Positions 24,010 through 32,943 of a DNA stretch of 35,075 nucleotides are shown here, one piece after another. Source of the stretch: Scybalomonas sp905214925 (lineage in GTDB: Bacteria; Bacillota; Clostridia; Lachnospirales; Lachnospiraceae); the NCBI GenBank assembly GCA_905214925.1, contig CAJMOB010000035.1:1-35075 (forward strand), written 5' to 3'. Positions within the stretch are counted from its first letter, which is position 1. Each line of letters opens with the position of its first letter. The notes below the pieces were generated by a model that was not told the origin of the DNA, did not search any database, and was given only the letters and a program-made list of their open reading frames with translations. The translations under genes were made by a program, and so were the position numbers.

Positions 24010-25230
24010 TTATTTTTCTTTTTTCATAGATTCAATAATGCTGTCAGCTAAGGAATCTAACTCATTTTCTTTCTCACCTTGTAAAGCGGACGCTAATGAT
24101 AACCGATCGTTTAATACTGTCATATTTTTCATCTCATCATTTAAAAATCGTTCCATTAAATCTCCTGACTTACAAGCCCATGAGCCATTTTCTACTAAAG
24201 CAACCGTTCGATTTTGTACATGAAGCGCTTTCATATCCATCAAATAATTATGCATAACTGGATAAATACCAAGGTTATAAGTAACACTTGCTAATACCAC
24301 ATGGCTTAAACGGAATGTTTCAGAAATCAAATAGGAAACATGAGTATTGGAAACATCATAAAGCCATACATTGCTCATTCCTCGCTCACATAATTTTGCT
24401 GCCAATGTTTGAACCGCAGATTCGGTATTTCCGTACATAGAAGCATATGCGATTAAAACTCCTTGTTCCTCTGGTTTATAACGGCTCCACAAATCATATT
24501 TTTCTAATAAGTACGCAAAATCAGAACGCCATACAGGTCCATGTAACGGACAGATGTAGCGAATATCATTCACAATGCCTTGTGCTTTCTTTAAAAGAAG
24601 CTGTACATGAGGACCATATTTTCCAACGATATTCGTATAATACCTTCTGGCATCATCAAGCCAATCTCGGTCAAAATTCACTTCATCATTGAATAGTTTT
24701 CCATCCAAAGCTCCAAAAGAGCCAAAGGCATCTGCTGAGAATAAAACTCCATCTGTCACATCAAATGTTACCATCGCTTCTGGCCAATGAACCATTGGTG
24801 CTTCAATAAACGTTACCGTATGTTTTCCAAAAGTTTTCGTATCCCCTTCTTTTACTTCTATTAATTCATGTTCATCAATATGGAATCCAAACTGTCTCAT
24901 TAACATAAATGATTTTTCAGTACTAATCACCTTCACTTTTGGATAACGAATTAATACTTCCTCAAGAGAAGCTCCATGATCGGGCTCCATATGATTGATC
25001 ACTAAATAATCTAAATCTCTTCCATCTAATACATGCTCTACATTCTCCATCAACTGACGACAAGCAGACCAATCAACAGTATCAAAAAGCACTGTTTCTT
25101 CATCTAATAATACATATGCATTATAAGAAACACCTCTTGGAATTGGATGAATATTTTCAAATAGAGTTAAACGATGATCATTGGCGCCTACCCAGTATAA
25201 ATCTTCTGTCACATTTCTAACACAATACAT
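24010..25230 (-). CDS. Flavodiiron protein, FprA type (406 aa)
   Basis: Reduces O2 to water (some members reduce NO) using electrons from rubredoxin; protects anaerobes from oxygen. Seen: a metallo-beta-lactamase-like di-iron domain (residues 1-250) with HMEPDHGAS, HWPEAMVTFD, SADAFGSFG and PLHGPVWR supplying the iron ligands, then a flavodoxin domain from ~residue 255 with AYASMYGNTESAV for FMN binding. There is no fused rubredoxin or flavin reductase domain. Rubredoxin is fused to the upstream gene product instead, 11 bp away in the same operon, which points to a dedicated electron donor. GGAGGG lies seven bases before ATG 25230. Confidence 0.95.
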   Translation of the reverse strand: MYCVRNVTEDLYWVGANDHRLTLFENIHPIPRGVSYNAYVLLDEETVLFDTVDWSACRQLMENVEHVLDGRDLDYLVINHMEPDHGASLEEVLIRYPKVKVISTEKSFMLMRQFGFHIDEHELIEVKEGDTKTFGKHTVTFIEAPMVHWPEAMVTFDVTDGVLFSADAFGSFGALDGKLFNDEVNFDRDWLDDARRYYTNIVGKYGPHVQLLLKKAQGIVNDIRYICPLHGPVWRSDFAYLLEKYDLWSRYKPEEQGVLIAYASMYGNTESAVQTLAAKLCERGMSNVWLYDVSNTHVSYLISETFRLSHVVLASVTYNLGIYPVMHNYLMDMKALHVQNRTVALVENGSWACKSGDLMERFLNDEMKNMTVLNDRLSLASALQGEKENELDSLADSIIESMKKEK

Positions 25231-25241
25231 AATAATCCCTC

Positions 25242-27155
25242 CTATTCTTCAATAAATTGATCTTTGCTCTCTGCACATTCTGGGCAAACCCAATCTTCTG
25301 GTAATTTTTCAAATAATGTTCCTGGCATAACATCATTTTCTTCATCTCCAATTTCTGGATTATATTCATATCCACAACCACTACAAATATAAGATTTACC
25401 GATTGGGGCTGGTTTTGGAGGGATTGGCCGTTTTATTTTTACCATTGGCACTGGGGCTGGTTTCTTTGGTTCTCCATTATCCAACGCTTTTATTAATACA
25501 GGAAGGATCTCCATCAAATCTCCGACAATTCCATAATCACAATTCTTAAAGATTGGAGCATTTGCATTCTTATTAATCGCCACAATCGTTGAAGCATCTT
25601 TAATTCCTTTTAAGTGCTGAATCGCACCTGAAATACCACAAGCAATATAAAGATTTCCTTTAAATTTCTGTCCAGACATTCCAACATAACGATCCATTGG
25701 AACGTACTTTAATGTTTCTGCTACAGGTCGAGAAGAACCAATGGCTGCTCCTGCTTGAATTGCTAACTGCTCAATCAGTTCCATATTTTTTTGCTCTCCA
25801 ATTCCCTTTCCTACGCTGACAACACGTTCTGCCTGAGCAATTGGTGTATTAATATCAATGCCAACTGTAAAATCATATCCATCTTTCTTTAAACTTTCGA
25901 CTAAAGAGGAAACTCTTTCTTCTGGACTTCCACCTTTAAAAATCATTTTTTTACGAACTCCAGTTACTGCTGGTTTCTTTGGCAAAGCACTTCTCGTCTG
26001 TTTTGATTTTGGTATTTTTCCAATTAAATGAGAGGCAATAACGACTCTTTGAATTTCATTGGTTCCTTCATAAATTGTTGTGATCTTCGCATCACGGTAT
26101 GCGCGTTCTACTTCCATACCTTTTAAGTAACCACTTCCACCAAAGATCTGTAATGCATCATTGGTTACTTCTAATGCAATATCAGATGCATATTGTTTTG
26201 CCATAGCAGCTTCCATAGCATATGGCTCATGGTGTTCTTTTAATTCAGCAGCACTATACACTAACATTCTTGCACAACGAAGCTTTGTGGCCATATCAGC
26301 TAATTTAAAAGAAATAATTTGCTGTTGACAAATTGGTTTTCCAAACTGAATTCTTTCCTTTGAATATTCCAGTGCATTTTCAAAAGCACCTTGCGCAATT
26401 CCTAATGCCTGAGAAGCAATTCCAATTCGTCCTCCATCCAACGTAGACATAGCAATTTTAAAACCTTCTCCTTCTTTTCCAAGAAGGTTTTCTTTTGGAA
26501 CTTTTACATCATTAAAAATAAGTTCTGCTGTAGAAGAGGAACGTATTCCCATTTTGTCATAATGATCACCGTATTCAAAACCTTCCCAACCTTTTTCTAC
26601 GATAAAAGCAGAAATTCCTCTTGTGCCAATATCAGGTGTTGTAACCGCAAACACCACATATGTATCCGCTTTTGGTGCATTTGTGATAAAAATTTTACCA
26701 CCATTTAATAAATAATAATCTCCCTTTAAAACAGCGGTTGTCTCTGTTCCACCCGCATCGGATCCTGCATTAGGCTCTGTTAAACCAAAGGCTCCTATTT
26801 TTTCCCCTTTTAATAAAGGAACTAAATATTTTTGTTTTTGCTCTTCTGTTCCATATTGAAAAATAGGCCAACTTCCTAGAGAAACATGAGCGGATAAAAT
26901 AACGCCTGTACCACCATCTACTCTTGAAAGTTCTTCTACGGCAATCGCATAGCTCATAACATCCATTCCAGCTCCACCATATTCTTTTGGAAATGGAATG
27001 CCCATAAATCCTAATTCTCCCATTTTCTTTACGGCCTCTGTTGGGAATTCATTTTCCTTGTCCATTAAAAATGCATAAGGTTTTACTTCTTCTTCTGCAA
27101 ACTTCCGAACTTTTGCTCTAAATGCTTCATGTTCCTTTGTTGTTTTAAAATGCAT
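25242..27155 (-). CDS. Acyl-CoA dehydrogenase / EtfA C-domain / rubredoxin fusion (637 aa)
   Basis: A three-part redox enzyme. Seen: residues ~1-385 are an acyl-CoA dehydrogenase (LTEPNAGSDAGG for the flavin site, YEGTNEIQRVV near 361 with the likely catalytic Glu). Residues ~398-565 match the FAD-binding C-terminal domain of EtfA (SSRPVAETLKY, SGQKF, CGISGAIQH near 510, NKNANAPIF, CDYGIVGD). A proline/lysine linker follows. Residues ~585-637 are a rubredoxin (YICSGCGYEYNP ... DWVCPEC). ATG 27155 has GGGAGG eight bases upstream and matches the family start; a longer frame to 27191 adds unrelated residues. No etfB lies nearby. With fprA downstream, the likely route is acyl-CoA to FAD to FAD to rubredoxin iron to the flavodiiron protein and O2. 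The acyl substrate is unknown. Confidence 0.9.
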   Translation of the reverse strand: MHFKTTKEHEAFRAKVRKFAEEEVKPYAFLMDKENEFPTEAVKKMGELGFMGIPFPKEYGGAGMDVMSYAIAVEELSRVDGGTGVILSAHVSLGSWPIFQYGTEEQKQKYLVPLLKGEKIGAFGLTEPNAGSDAGGTETTAVLKGDYYLLNGGKIFITNAPKADTYVVFAVTTPDIGTRGISAFIVEKGWEGFEYGDHYDKMGIRSSSTAELIFNDVKVPKENLLGKEGEGFKIAMSTLDGGRIGIASQALGIAQGAFENALEYSKERIQFGKPICQQQIISFKLADMATKLRCARMLVYSAAELKEHHEPYAMEAAMAKQYASDIALEVTNDALQIFGGSGYLKGMEVERAYRDAKITTIYEGTNEIQRVVIASHLIGKIPKSKQTRSALPKKPAVTGVRKKMIFKGGSPEERVSSLVESLKKDGYDFTVGIDINTPIAQAERVVSVGKGIGEQKNMELIEQLAIQAGAAIGSSRPVAETLKYVPMDRYVGMSGQKFKGNLYIACGISGAIQHLKGIKDASTIVAINKNANAPIFKNCDYGIVGDLMEILPVLIKALDNGEPKKPAPVPMVKIKRPIPPKPAPIGKSYICSGCGYEYNPEIGDEENDVMPGTLFEKLPEDWVCPECAESKDQFIEE

Positions 27156-27259
27156 CGTAATTCCTCCCTTTAAATAAATAATTTTTACCATTTCCTTTTT
27201 TATTATATTCGAAAGATTAGAAAATATAATATCAGTGACTATTATTAATTTATAATACT

Positions 27260-27287
27260 ATTATAGCAATTCAACTGCATTAGTCAA
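27260..27287 (-). promoter_or_regulatory. Promoter of the dehydrogenase-fprA operon
   Basis: On the minus strand TTGACT (27282-27287), 16 bases, TATAAT (27260-27265). A near-palindrome, TATTAT-TAATTT-ATAATA, lies at 27240-27257 around the expected transcription start and could be an operator. Confidence 0.65.
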
Positions 27288-27527
27288 GGATATTTTCAGT
27301 TTTTTTATCGATTACATGTATTTTTACAAAATATTTTGACATTTATTTCACATTTTCACACGAAATACTTACTTCTAGAAATTATTTTCTACTATATTCT
27401 TCCTTGAATTTCATTATATTTGTTTTTTCGATTCCGATTAAATTGTGTTTTTAATTTAACATTCTATTTTACTGTCAAAAGATTTTCAATAAACGAATAG
27501 TTTACATAGTAAATTTTCTATAACAAA

Positions 27528-27599
27528 AAAAATAGCCATAGCGATCGTTATCATCTGTTTTTTAACAAAACTTCTAATAGAACCACTATAGCTATTTTT
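27528..27599 (-). terminator. Terminator after nfo
   Basis: 14-bp arms, AAAAATAGCTATAG and CTATGGCTATTTTT on the minus strand, with one mismatch, a 44-base loop and a T-run. It lies 29-100 bp past the nfo stop. Confidence 0.65.
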
Positions 27600-27627
27600 A
27601 CTATCAAAATGGAATTTTCACCACTTC

Positions 27628-28533
27628 TTACTTATTATTTTCTTTTAAAATTTTCTCTCTTATCATCGGATCAAAAACACCTGATTTTAACATTTCGATT
27701 TCATACCGATAAGGGGCAAAGGATTTTTTCGAATCCTCTTGCTTAATATATGGAGTTTCTAAAATCTTTGGGACATTCATAAAGTCTGGATGAAATAACA
27801 CCTTATGAAGCGTCTCAAAACCAAGAGCTCCAAATCCAATATTCTCATGGCGATCTTTTTTAGCGCCTAACTCATTTTTACTGTCATTTAAATGGAAAAC
27901 TGCAATTTGTTCTTTCCCTATCACTCGATCAAATTGTTCAAAGACACCTTCCATATCATGAACAAGATCGTATCCACTATCGTTAACATGGCAAGTATCA
28001 AAACAAACTCTTAATTTTTCATTATGAATAACACCATCATAAATTTTTTGCAACTCCTCAAAATTTCTTCCGACTTCAGAACCTTTTCCTGCCATTGTCT
28101 CTAACGCAATAAAAACTTTTGTGTCAGCAGTTAAAACTTCATTTAAGCCCTTTATAATTTGAGCAGTACCAACTTCTGTCCCCTCTCCAACATGAGAGCC
28201 TGGATGGAGAACTAATATTTGACTACCGAGTGCATACGTTCTTTCAATTTCTGTTGCCAAAAACTCTGTTGCCAATTCAAAGGTTTCTGGCTTTACACTA
28301 TTTGCCAAATTAATAATATATGGAGCATGTACAATAAACTCTTCGATTCCATGCTCTTTCATATACGCTTTTCCTTCTTGAATTTTCAGTTCTTCAATTG
28401 GTTTTCTTCTCGTATTTTGTGGTGCTCCTGTATAAATCATAAATGTATTCGCACCATAAGAAACTGCTTCTTTTACGGAACCAAGAAACATTTCTTTTCC
28501 ACTCATCCCTACGTGAGATCCTATTTTTAGCAT
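27628..28533 (-). CDS. Endonuclease IV, AP endonuclease (301 aa)
   Basis: Cuts DNA at abasic sites and clears damaged 3' ends in base excision repair, using a trinuclear zinc site. Seen: the start MLKIGSHVGMSG, HAPYIINLAN near residue 70, VLHPGSHVGEG near 105, ALETMAGKGSEVG near 140, CFDTCHVNDSGYD near 175 and FHLNDSKNELGAKKDRHENIG near 210; these carry the family's metal ligands. ATG 28533 has GGGAGG just upstream; the in-frame TTG 18 bases earlier overlaps that site. It follows tcdA by 26 bp and is probably transcribed with copA and tcdA. Confidence 0.95.
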   Translation of the reverse strand: MLKIGSHVGMSGKEMFLGSVKEAVSYGANTFMIYTGAPQNTRRKPIEELKIQEGKAYMKEHGIEEFIVHAPYIINLANSVKPETFELATEFLATEIERTYALGSQILVLHPGSHVGEGTEVGTAQIIKGLNEVLTADTKVFIALETMAGKGSEVGRNFEELQKIYDGVIHNEKLRVCFDTCHVNDSGYDLVHDMEGVFEQFDRVIGKEQIAVFHLNDSKNELGAKKDRHENIGFGALGFETLHKVLFHPDFMNVPKILETPYIKQEDSKKSFAPYRYEIEMLKSGVFDPMIREKILKENNK

Positions 28534-28559
28534 ATTACCTCCCTTGATCAAATTTCTTT

Positions 28560-29288
28560 TTATTCCATACCTGTCAGTTCTCTCACGACGGTACTTGCAA
28601 TAATTAATCCTGCTGTTGACGGAACAAATGCTGTACTTCCTGGAATACTCCTTCTTCCAGAAGCTTTTGCTTCTTCTATCATCGCTTCCGTTAACTGAGG
28701 TTTTTTTGGAAGTTCTTTTGAATAAACGACTTTTAATTTTTTAATTCCTCGTTCTTTGCACTCTTTTCTCATAACTTTTGCAAGAGGGCAAACAGAAGTT
28801 TTATAAATATCACTGACTTCCAATAATTCTGGATGTACTTTATTTCCCGTTCCCATAGAACTAATTAATGGTGTCTTTGCATCTTGACATTTCTTTGCAA
28901 TCAATAATTTGGATGTTACAACGTCAATGGCATCGACTACATAATCATAATCTTCAAAATGAAAAGCATCTTCATTTTCCTTTCCATAATAACACTTATG
29001 AATATTAACAACTGCCTCTTTATTAATCTGTAAAATACGCTCTTTCATCACCTCTACTTTTGGACGTCCAACCGTATCATAAAGAGCTAATATTTGTCGA
29101 TTTAAGTTCGAAATAGAAACCGTATCAAAATCAATTAAATCAAGAGTTCCAATCCCACTTCTTGCTAATGCTTCTACTGCTGATGAACCGACTCCTCCAA
29201 CGCCAAAAACAGCAACCCTCGCATTTGCAAGGGTCGCCATTTTTTCAGAGCCGAATAAAATATGTGTTCTCTGAAATTCTTCTCTCAT
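28560..29288 (-). CDS. tRNA threonylcarbamoyladenosine dehydratase (242 aa)
   Basis: An E1-like ATP-dependent enzyme that cyclises t6A at tRNA position 37 to ct6A. Seen: the nucleotide-binding start RVAVFGVGGVGSSAVEALARSG (GxGxxG), DFDTVSISNLNRQ and DYVVDAIDVVTSK, then CPLAKVMRKECKERGI with a conserved Cys, all typical of the TcdA/CsdL branch of the ThiF family. Normal length for this branch. AAGGTGG precedes ATG 29288, 11 bp after copA. It is distinguished from ThiF and MoeB by length and by the absence of the paired CxxC zinc ligands. Confidence 0.9.
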   Translation of the reverse strand: MREEFQRTHILFGSEKMATLANARVAVFGVGGVGSSAVEALARSGIGTLDLIDFDTVSISNLNRQILALYDTVGRPKVEVMKERILQINKEAVVNIHKCYYGKENEDAFHFEDYDYVVDAIDVVTSKLLIAKKCQDAKTPLISSMGTGNKVHPELLEVSDIYKTSVCPLAKVMRKECKERGIKKLKVVYSKELPKKPQLTEAMIEEAKASGRRSIPGSTAFVPSTAGLIIASTVVRELTGME

Positions 29289-29299
29289 TGTCTACCACC

Positions 29300-29512
29300 T
29301 TATTCTGTTACTGAAATCGGCTCATAACCAGCCTCTTTTACTGCATCCATTAATACGTCATCTGCTACGTCTTCCTTTAATGTAACGGTAGCTTTTTTTG
29401 CTTCTAAATCCACTTTACAATCAGCAACTCCTGCCACACCTTTTAATGCCTTTTCCACATGTGCTTGACAATGTCCACACATCATACCTTCTACTGTCAC
29501 TACTTTTTGCAT
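29300..29512 (-). CDS. Possible internal CopZ copper chaperone within copA (70 aa)
   Basis: In frame with copA, ATG 29512 has a strong ribosome site, AAAAGGAG (29521-29528), eight bases upstream. The product would be a free 70-residue metal-binding domain with GMMCGHCQAH, the size and shape of CopZ. Translation can therefore give both the long ATPase and a separate chaperone. Alternatively the site is a relic of a copZ gene that fused to copA. Which applies cannot be told from sequence alone. Confidence 0.55.
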   Translation of the reverse strand: MQKVVTVEGMMCGHCQAHVEKALKGVAGVADCKVDLEAKKATVTLKEDVADDVLMDAVKEAGYEPISVTE

Positions 29513-31915
29513 TTTATTTTCTCCTTTTTCTTCGTTATTTTTATTTGAATTCTTTTCTTTTAATTGATTTTCTTTTTCTGCTTCAAAACTAGAAACTTTC
29601 TCAGAAATTTGTTGACCTTCCACTGTCTTCACAGAGGATTTCTTTGGCTTAAACATCTTTAAACGAAGTGCATTTGTTACAACGCAAAAAGAGCTTAAAC
29701 TCATGGCAACAGAACCAAACATCGGATTTAATTTCCAGTTTAAAAGGCTAAAGAAAACGCCTGCTGCTAGGGGAATACCAATACTATTATAGAAAAATGC
29801 CCAGAAGAGATTTTCCTTAATATTTTTCATAACCGCCTTACTCAATTGTACCGCCGATGCAACATCTTGTAAATCATTTTTCATCAATACAATGTCCGCC
29901 GATTCCATAGCTACATCTGTTCCAGCACCAATGGCGATACCGACATCCGCTCTTGCAAGGGCTGGAGCATCATTGATACCATCCCCTACCATCGCCACTT
30001 TTCTTCCAGATTCTTGAATGAGACGAACTTCTCTTTCTTTATCTTGTGGGAGCACTTCTGCAACAACGCGATCTAAATGCAACTGTTTTTGTACCGCTTT
30101 TGCTGTTCTTGCATTATCTCCTGTCAGCATAACTACTTCAATTCCCATATCTTTTAATGTCTGAATGGCTGCTGCGCTCGTTTCTTTTATAACATCAGCC
30201 ACTGCAATAATACCAAGGAACGCCCCTTCTTTTGCAAAGTAAAGAGGTGTTTTCCCCTGTTCTGCAAGCATATTTGACTGTTCTTTATAAGAAGAAACTT
30301 GGATGTTATTTTCTTGTAGAAACGATTCATTTCCTGCAAAGTAAGAAACACCTTTATAAACGGCTTTGATCCCTTTTCCTGCTACAGTTTCAAATTGCTC
30401 CACTGCATCTTGTTTTAACTCTTTTGCTTTTGCTTCTTCTACAATTGCACTAGAAAGAGGGTGCTCAGATGGGGCTTCGATAATTCCCGCAACTTCCAAT
30501 AATGCTATTTCGCTAATTCCATTCGCTGGAATCACATCGGTTACTTTTGGTTTCCCTTCTGTAATTGTGCCTGTCTTATCAAGAACAACCGTCTGTACAG
30601 AATGGGCTGTTTCAAGAGCCTCTGCAGATTTAATTAAAATTCCTTCTTCCGCTCCTCGTCCAGTTCCAACCATAATCGCAACCGGTGTTGCAAGCCCTAA
30701 CGCACAAGGACAAGAAATTACTAATACTGCAATTCCTATAGAAAGGGCAAATTCAAACGGTTGCCCAAGCAACATCCAAACAATCATTGCCACAATAGCT
30801 ATTCCAATAACCGTTGGAACAAAAATTCCACTGATTTTATCTGCTAACTTTGCAATCGGTGCTTTTGAACCACTGGCTTCTTCCACCAATGCAATAATTT
30901 GAGAAATAGCGGTATCATCGCCAACTTTTTCCGCACGGAATTTGAAAAATCCAGAACGATTGATCGTTGCTCCCATAACTTTATCGCCAACCGCTTTATC
31001 AACAGGAATACTCTCTCCTGTTAAAGCAGACTGATCAATAGAACCATTTCCCTCGACAATCATACCATCTACTGGAACTTGCTGTCCAGACCGAACTGCT
31101 AATAAATCTCCTACTTGCACTTCTTCCACAGGAATTTCTTCTTCCACACCATCTCGAATTACCATAGCGGTCTTTGGTGTTAAATCCATTAATTTACTGA
31201 TGGCTTCTTTTGTTTTTCCCTTGGAACGAGTTTCTAAATATTTTCCAAGTGTAATTAATGTTAAAATCGTTCCTGCGGATTCAAAATACAAGTCCATATG
31301 ATAACGATGGACTAAATCCATGTCATTATGGCCAAGACCATATCCCATACGATAGATGGCAAAAATCCCATATAATACTGCCGCTAAAGAGCCAATCGCA
31401 ATTAACGCATCCATATTTGGCGCTTTTGAACGAAGAGATTTAAACCCTCTTTCATAATAAGCACGATTTAAGTACATAATTGGAAGGGTCAATAAAAACT
31501 GTGTCATCCCATAGGAAACTCCATTTTCTAATCCACTTAAAAAGGATGGAAGTGGCAATCCTATCATATGACCCATAGACACATACATGAGAGGAATTAA
31601 GAAAAGAATAGAATAGAGAAATCTCTTTTTCATATTCTTCATTTCGTTTTCTGCTTCGCTCACAATTCTTTCAGAAGCATTTTTCTTTACTCCTGCCTGT
31701 TGCTTTTGAATTGGAAATGCACCATATCCTGCCTCTTCTACTGCCTTTGATATCACGTCCGCTGAAAGTTTTCCATCATCATACTCAACTGTCATATTAT
31801 TGGCTAATAAGTTTACATTACATTCCTTCACTCCATCGAGTTTTCGGACCGCTTTATCCACATGGGCAGAACAAGCAGAACAAGTCATACCTGTTACATT
31901 AAACTTTTGTTTCAT
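29300..31915 (-). CDS. Copper-exporting P-type ATPase with C-terminal CopZ-like domain (871 aa)
   Basis: A P1B-type ATPase pumping Cu(I) out of the cell. Seen: an N-terminal heavy-metal domain (GMTCSAC near residue 10), eight membrane helices, TGES in the actuator domain, CPCALG near residue 403 (metal site in the membrane), DKTGTI near 443 (phosphorylated Asp) and GDGINDAPALA. A hydrophilic, Lys/Glu/Asn-rich linker follows the last helix, then a second heavy-metal domain (residues 802-871, GMMCGHC). AAAAGGAGG precedes ATG 31915. A CsoR-type operator overlaps the start of transcription, so copper induction is expected. A metal domain at both ends is unusual. Confidence 0.93.
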   Translation of the reverse strand: MKQKFNVTGMTCSACSAHVDKAVRKLDGVKECNVNLLANNMTVEYDDGKLSADVISKAVEEAGYGAFPIQKQQAGVKKNASERIVSEAENEMKNMKKRFLYSILFLIPLMYVSMGHMIGLPLPSFLSGLENGVSYGMTQFLLTLPIMYLNRAYYERGFKSLRSKAPNMDALIAIGSLAAVLYGIFAIYRMGYGLGHNDMDLVHRYHMDLYFESAGTILTLITLGKYLETRSKGKTKEAISKLMDLTPKTAMVIRDGVEEEIPVEEVQVGDLLAVRSGQQVPVDGMIVEGNGSIDQSALTGESIPVDKAVGDKVMGATINRSGFFKFRAEKVGDDTAISQIIALVEEASGSKAPIAKLADKISGIFVPTVIGIAIVAMIVWMLLGQPFEFALSIGIAVLVISCPCALGLATPVAIMVGTGRGAEEGILIKSAEALETAHSVQTVVLDKTGTITEGKPKVTDVIPANGISEIALLEVAGIIEAPSEHPLSSAIVEEAKAKELKQDAVEQFETVAGKGIKAVYKGVSYFAGNESFLQENNIQVSSYKEQSNMLAEQGKTPLYFAKEGAFLGIIAVADVIKETSAAAIQTLKDMGIEVVMLTGDNARTAKAVQKQLHLDRVVAEVLPQDKEREVRLIQESGRKVAMVGDGINDAPALARADVGIAIGAGTDVAMESADIVLMKNDLQDVASAVQLSKAVMKNIKENLFWAFFYNSIGIPLAAGVFFSLLNWKLNPMFGSVAMSLSSFCVVTNALRLKMFKPKKSSVKTVEGQQISEKVSSFEAEKENQLKEKNSNKNNEEKGENKMQKVVTVEGMMCGHCQAHVEKALKGVAGVADCKVDLEAKKATVTLKEDVADDVLMDAVKEAGYEPISVTE

Positions 31916-31928
31916 AACGACCTCCTTT

Positions 31929-31947
31929 TATACCCCCTATGGGTATA
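31929..31947. promoter_or_regulatory. CsoR-type copper operator
   Basis: Inverted repeat TATACCC-CCTAT-GGGTATA between the copA promoter and ribosome site. The C-run/G-run arms with TA flanks match CsoR-family operators. No csoR gene is in the window. Confidence 0.7.
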
Positions 31948-31952
31948 TTCTC

Positions 31953-31981
31953 ATTCTACTCGTATCAAATAAAAAAGTCAA
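31953..31981 (-). promoter_or_regulatory. copA promoter
   Basis: On the minus strand TTGACT (31976-31981), 17 bases, TAGAAT (31953-31958), directly followed by the CsoR-like operator. Confidence 0.75.
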
Positions 31982-32060
31982 GTACCTTTTTAATATTCCC
32001 ACTTAAATTGCAAAAAACTCTGTAAATACAAAGCATTTTCTTTCCTCGTCTTCTTAATAC

Positions 32061-32097
32061 AAAAAAAGATGAAACCCTATCAATGGATTCCATCTTT
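32061..32097 (-). terminator. Terminator of the right-hand ABC operon
   Basis: Outer stem AAAGATG / CATCTTT extended by a mostly paired inner part (GGATT with AAACC), followed on the minus strand by seven T. It separates this operon from copA. Confidence 0.75.
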
Positions 32098-32146
32098 CTT
32101 TTATTATTTTTTTCATTTTACTATTTTTATTACAAACATATCGTCA

Positions 32147-32941
32147 TTAGGCTAACATCATACGATCGTTTGCAAATTCCCCACCACTTGCTTGTTCAAA
32201 CTTCTGCAATAAATCAGCTACTTGTAATTTCTTTTTTTCCTCTCCACTTACATCATAAATAATGCGGCCTTCATGCATCATAATCAAACGATTTCCAAGA
32301 CGAATCGCATCTTTCATATTATGTGTTACCATCATAGCCGTTAAGTTATTTTTTGTAATAATTCGTTCCGTAATCTCTAAAACTTTTGCCGCCGTTTTTG
32401 GATCGAGAGCTGCCGTATGTTCATCTAATAATAATAGCTCTGGTTTTTTTAAAGTTGCCATAAGAAGAGTCAAAGCCTGCCTTTGTCCACCAGATAAAAG
32501 TCCCACTTTACTGCTCATTCTTTCTTCTAATCCAAGCTCCAATATTTTTAAAGATTCATGATATTTTTCTCGTTCTTCTTTTGTAACACCCCAGCGAATC
32601 CCTCTTCTCTCTCCTCTACGATATGCCAAAGCAAGGTTTTCTTGAATCTCCATTCCCGCTGCTGTTCCTTTCATGGGATCTTGAAACACTCTGCCTAAAT
32701 ATTTTGCTCGCTTATGCTCTGGCATATGAGTAATATTCCTTCCATTTAGTAAGATTTTTCCTTCATCGATAGGATAAACACCCGCGATCATATTTAACGT
32801 CGTCGATTTACCAGCACCATTCCCTCCGATAACTGTTACAAAATCTCCATCATTTAATTTTAAATTCACTCCTTGCAAAGCAGGTTTTTCATTTACAGTA
32901 CCTTTATTGAAGGTTTTTCTCACATTTTTTAACTCTAACAC
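32147..32941 (-). CDS. ABC transporter ATP-binding protein (264 aa)
   Basis: The ATPase of a three-gene importer. Seen: Walker A GGNGAGKST near residue 40, signature LLSGGQRQAL near 146, Walker B LLLLDEHTAALDP near 165-178 and the switch His in MVTHN. The start is GTG 32941 with GGAGG nine bases upstream; this site spans the stop of the permease gene, so the two are coupled. The three-gene set matches the TrpXYZ-like group, for which amino-acid (tryptophan) uptake is reported in some Firmicutes; the substrate here is not proven. Confidence 0.9.
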   Translation of the reverse strand: MLELKNVRKTFNKGTVNEKPALQGVNLKLNDGDFVTVIGGNGAGKSTTLNMIAGVYPIDEGKILLNGRNITHMPEHKRAKYLGRVFQDPMKGTAAGMEIQENLALAYRRGERRGIRWGVTKEEREKYHESLKILELGLEERMSSKVGLLSGGQRQALTLLMATLKKPELLLLDEHTAALDPKTAAKVLEITERIITKNNLTAMMVTHNMKDAIRLGNRLIMMHEGRIIYDVSGEEKKKLQVADLLQKFEQASGGEFANDRMMLA

Positions 32942-32943
32942 GC

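Noticed and set aside
24010..25230. Flavodiiron gene as a plain metallo-beta-lactamase hydrolase
   Set aside because: The C-terminal flavodoxin domain and full di-iron ligand set identify it as a flavodiiron protein.
29398..29592. Leucine-rich plus-strand frame opposite the copA tail
   Set aside because: The hydrophobic look comes from reading the Lys/Glu/Asn linker on the opposite strand.
30366..30902. Long plus-strand frame (178 codons) opposite copA
   Set aside because: It overlaps the CPC and DKTG motif region of copA; no ribosome site and low-complexity composition.
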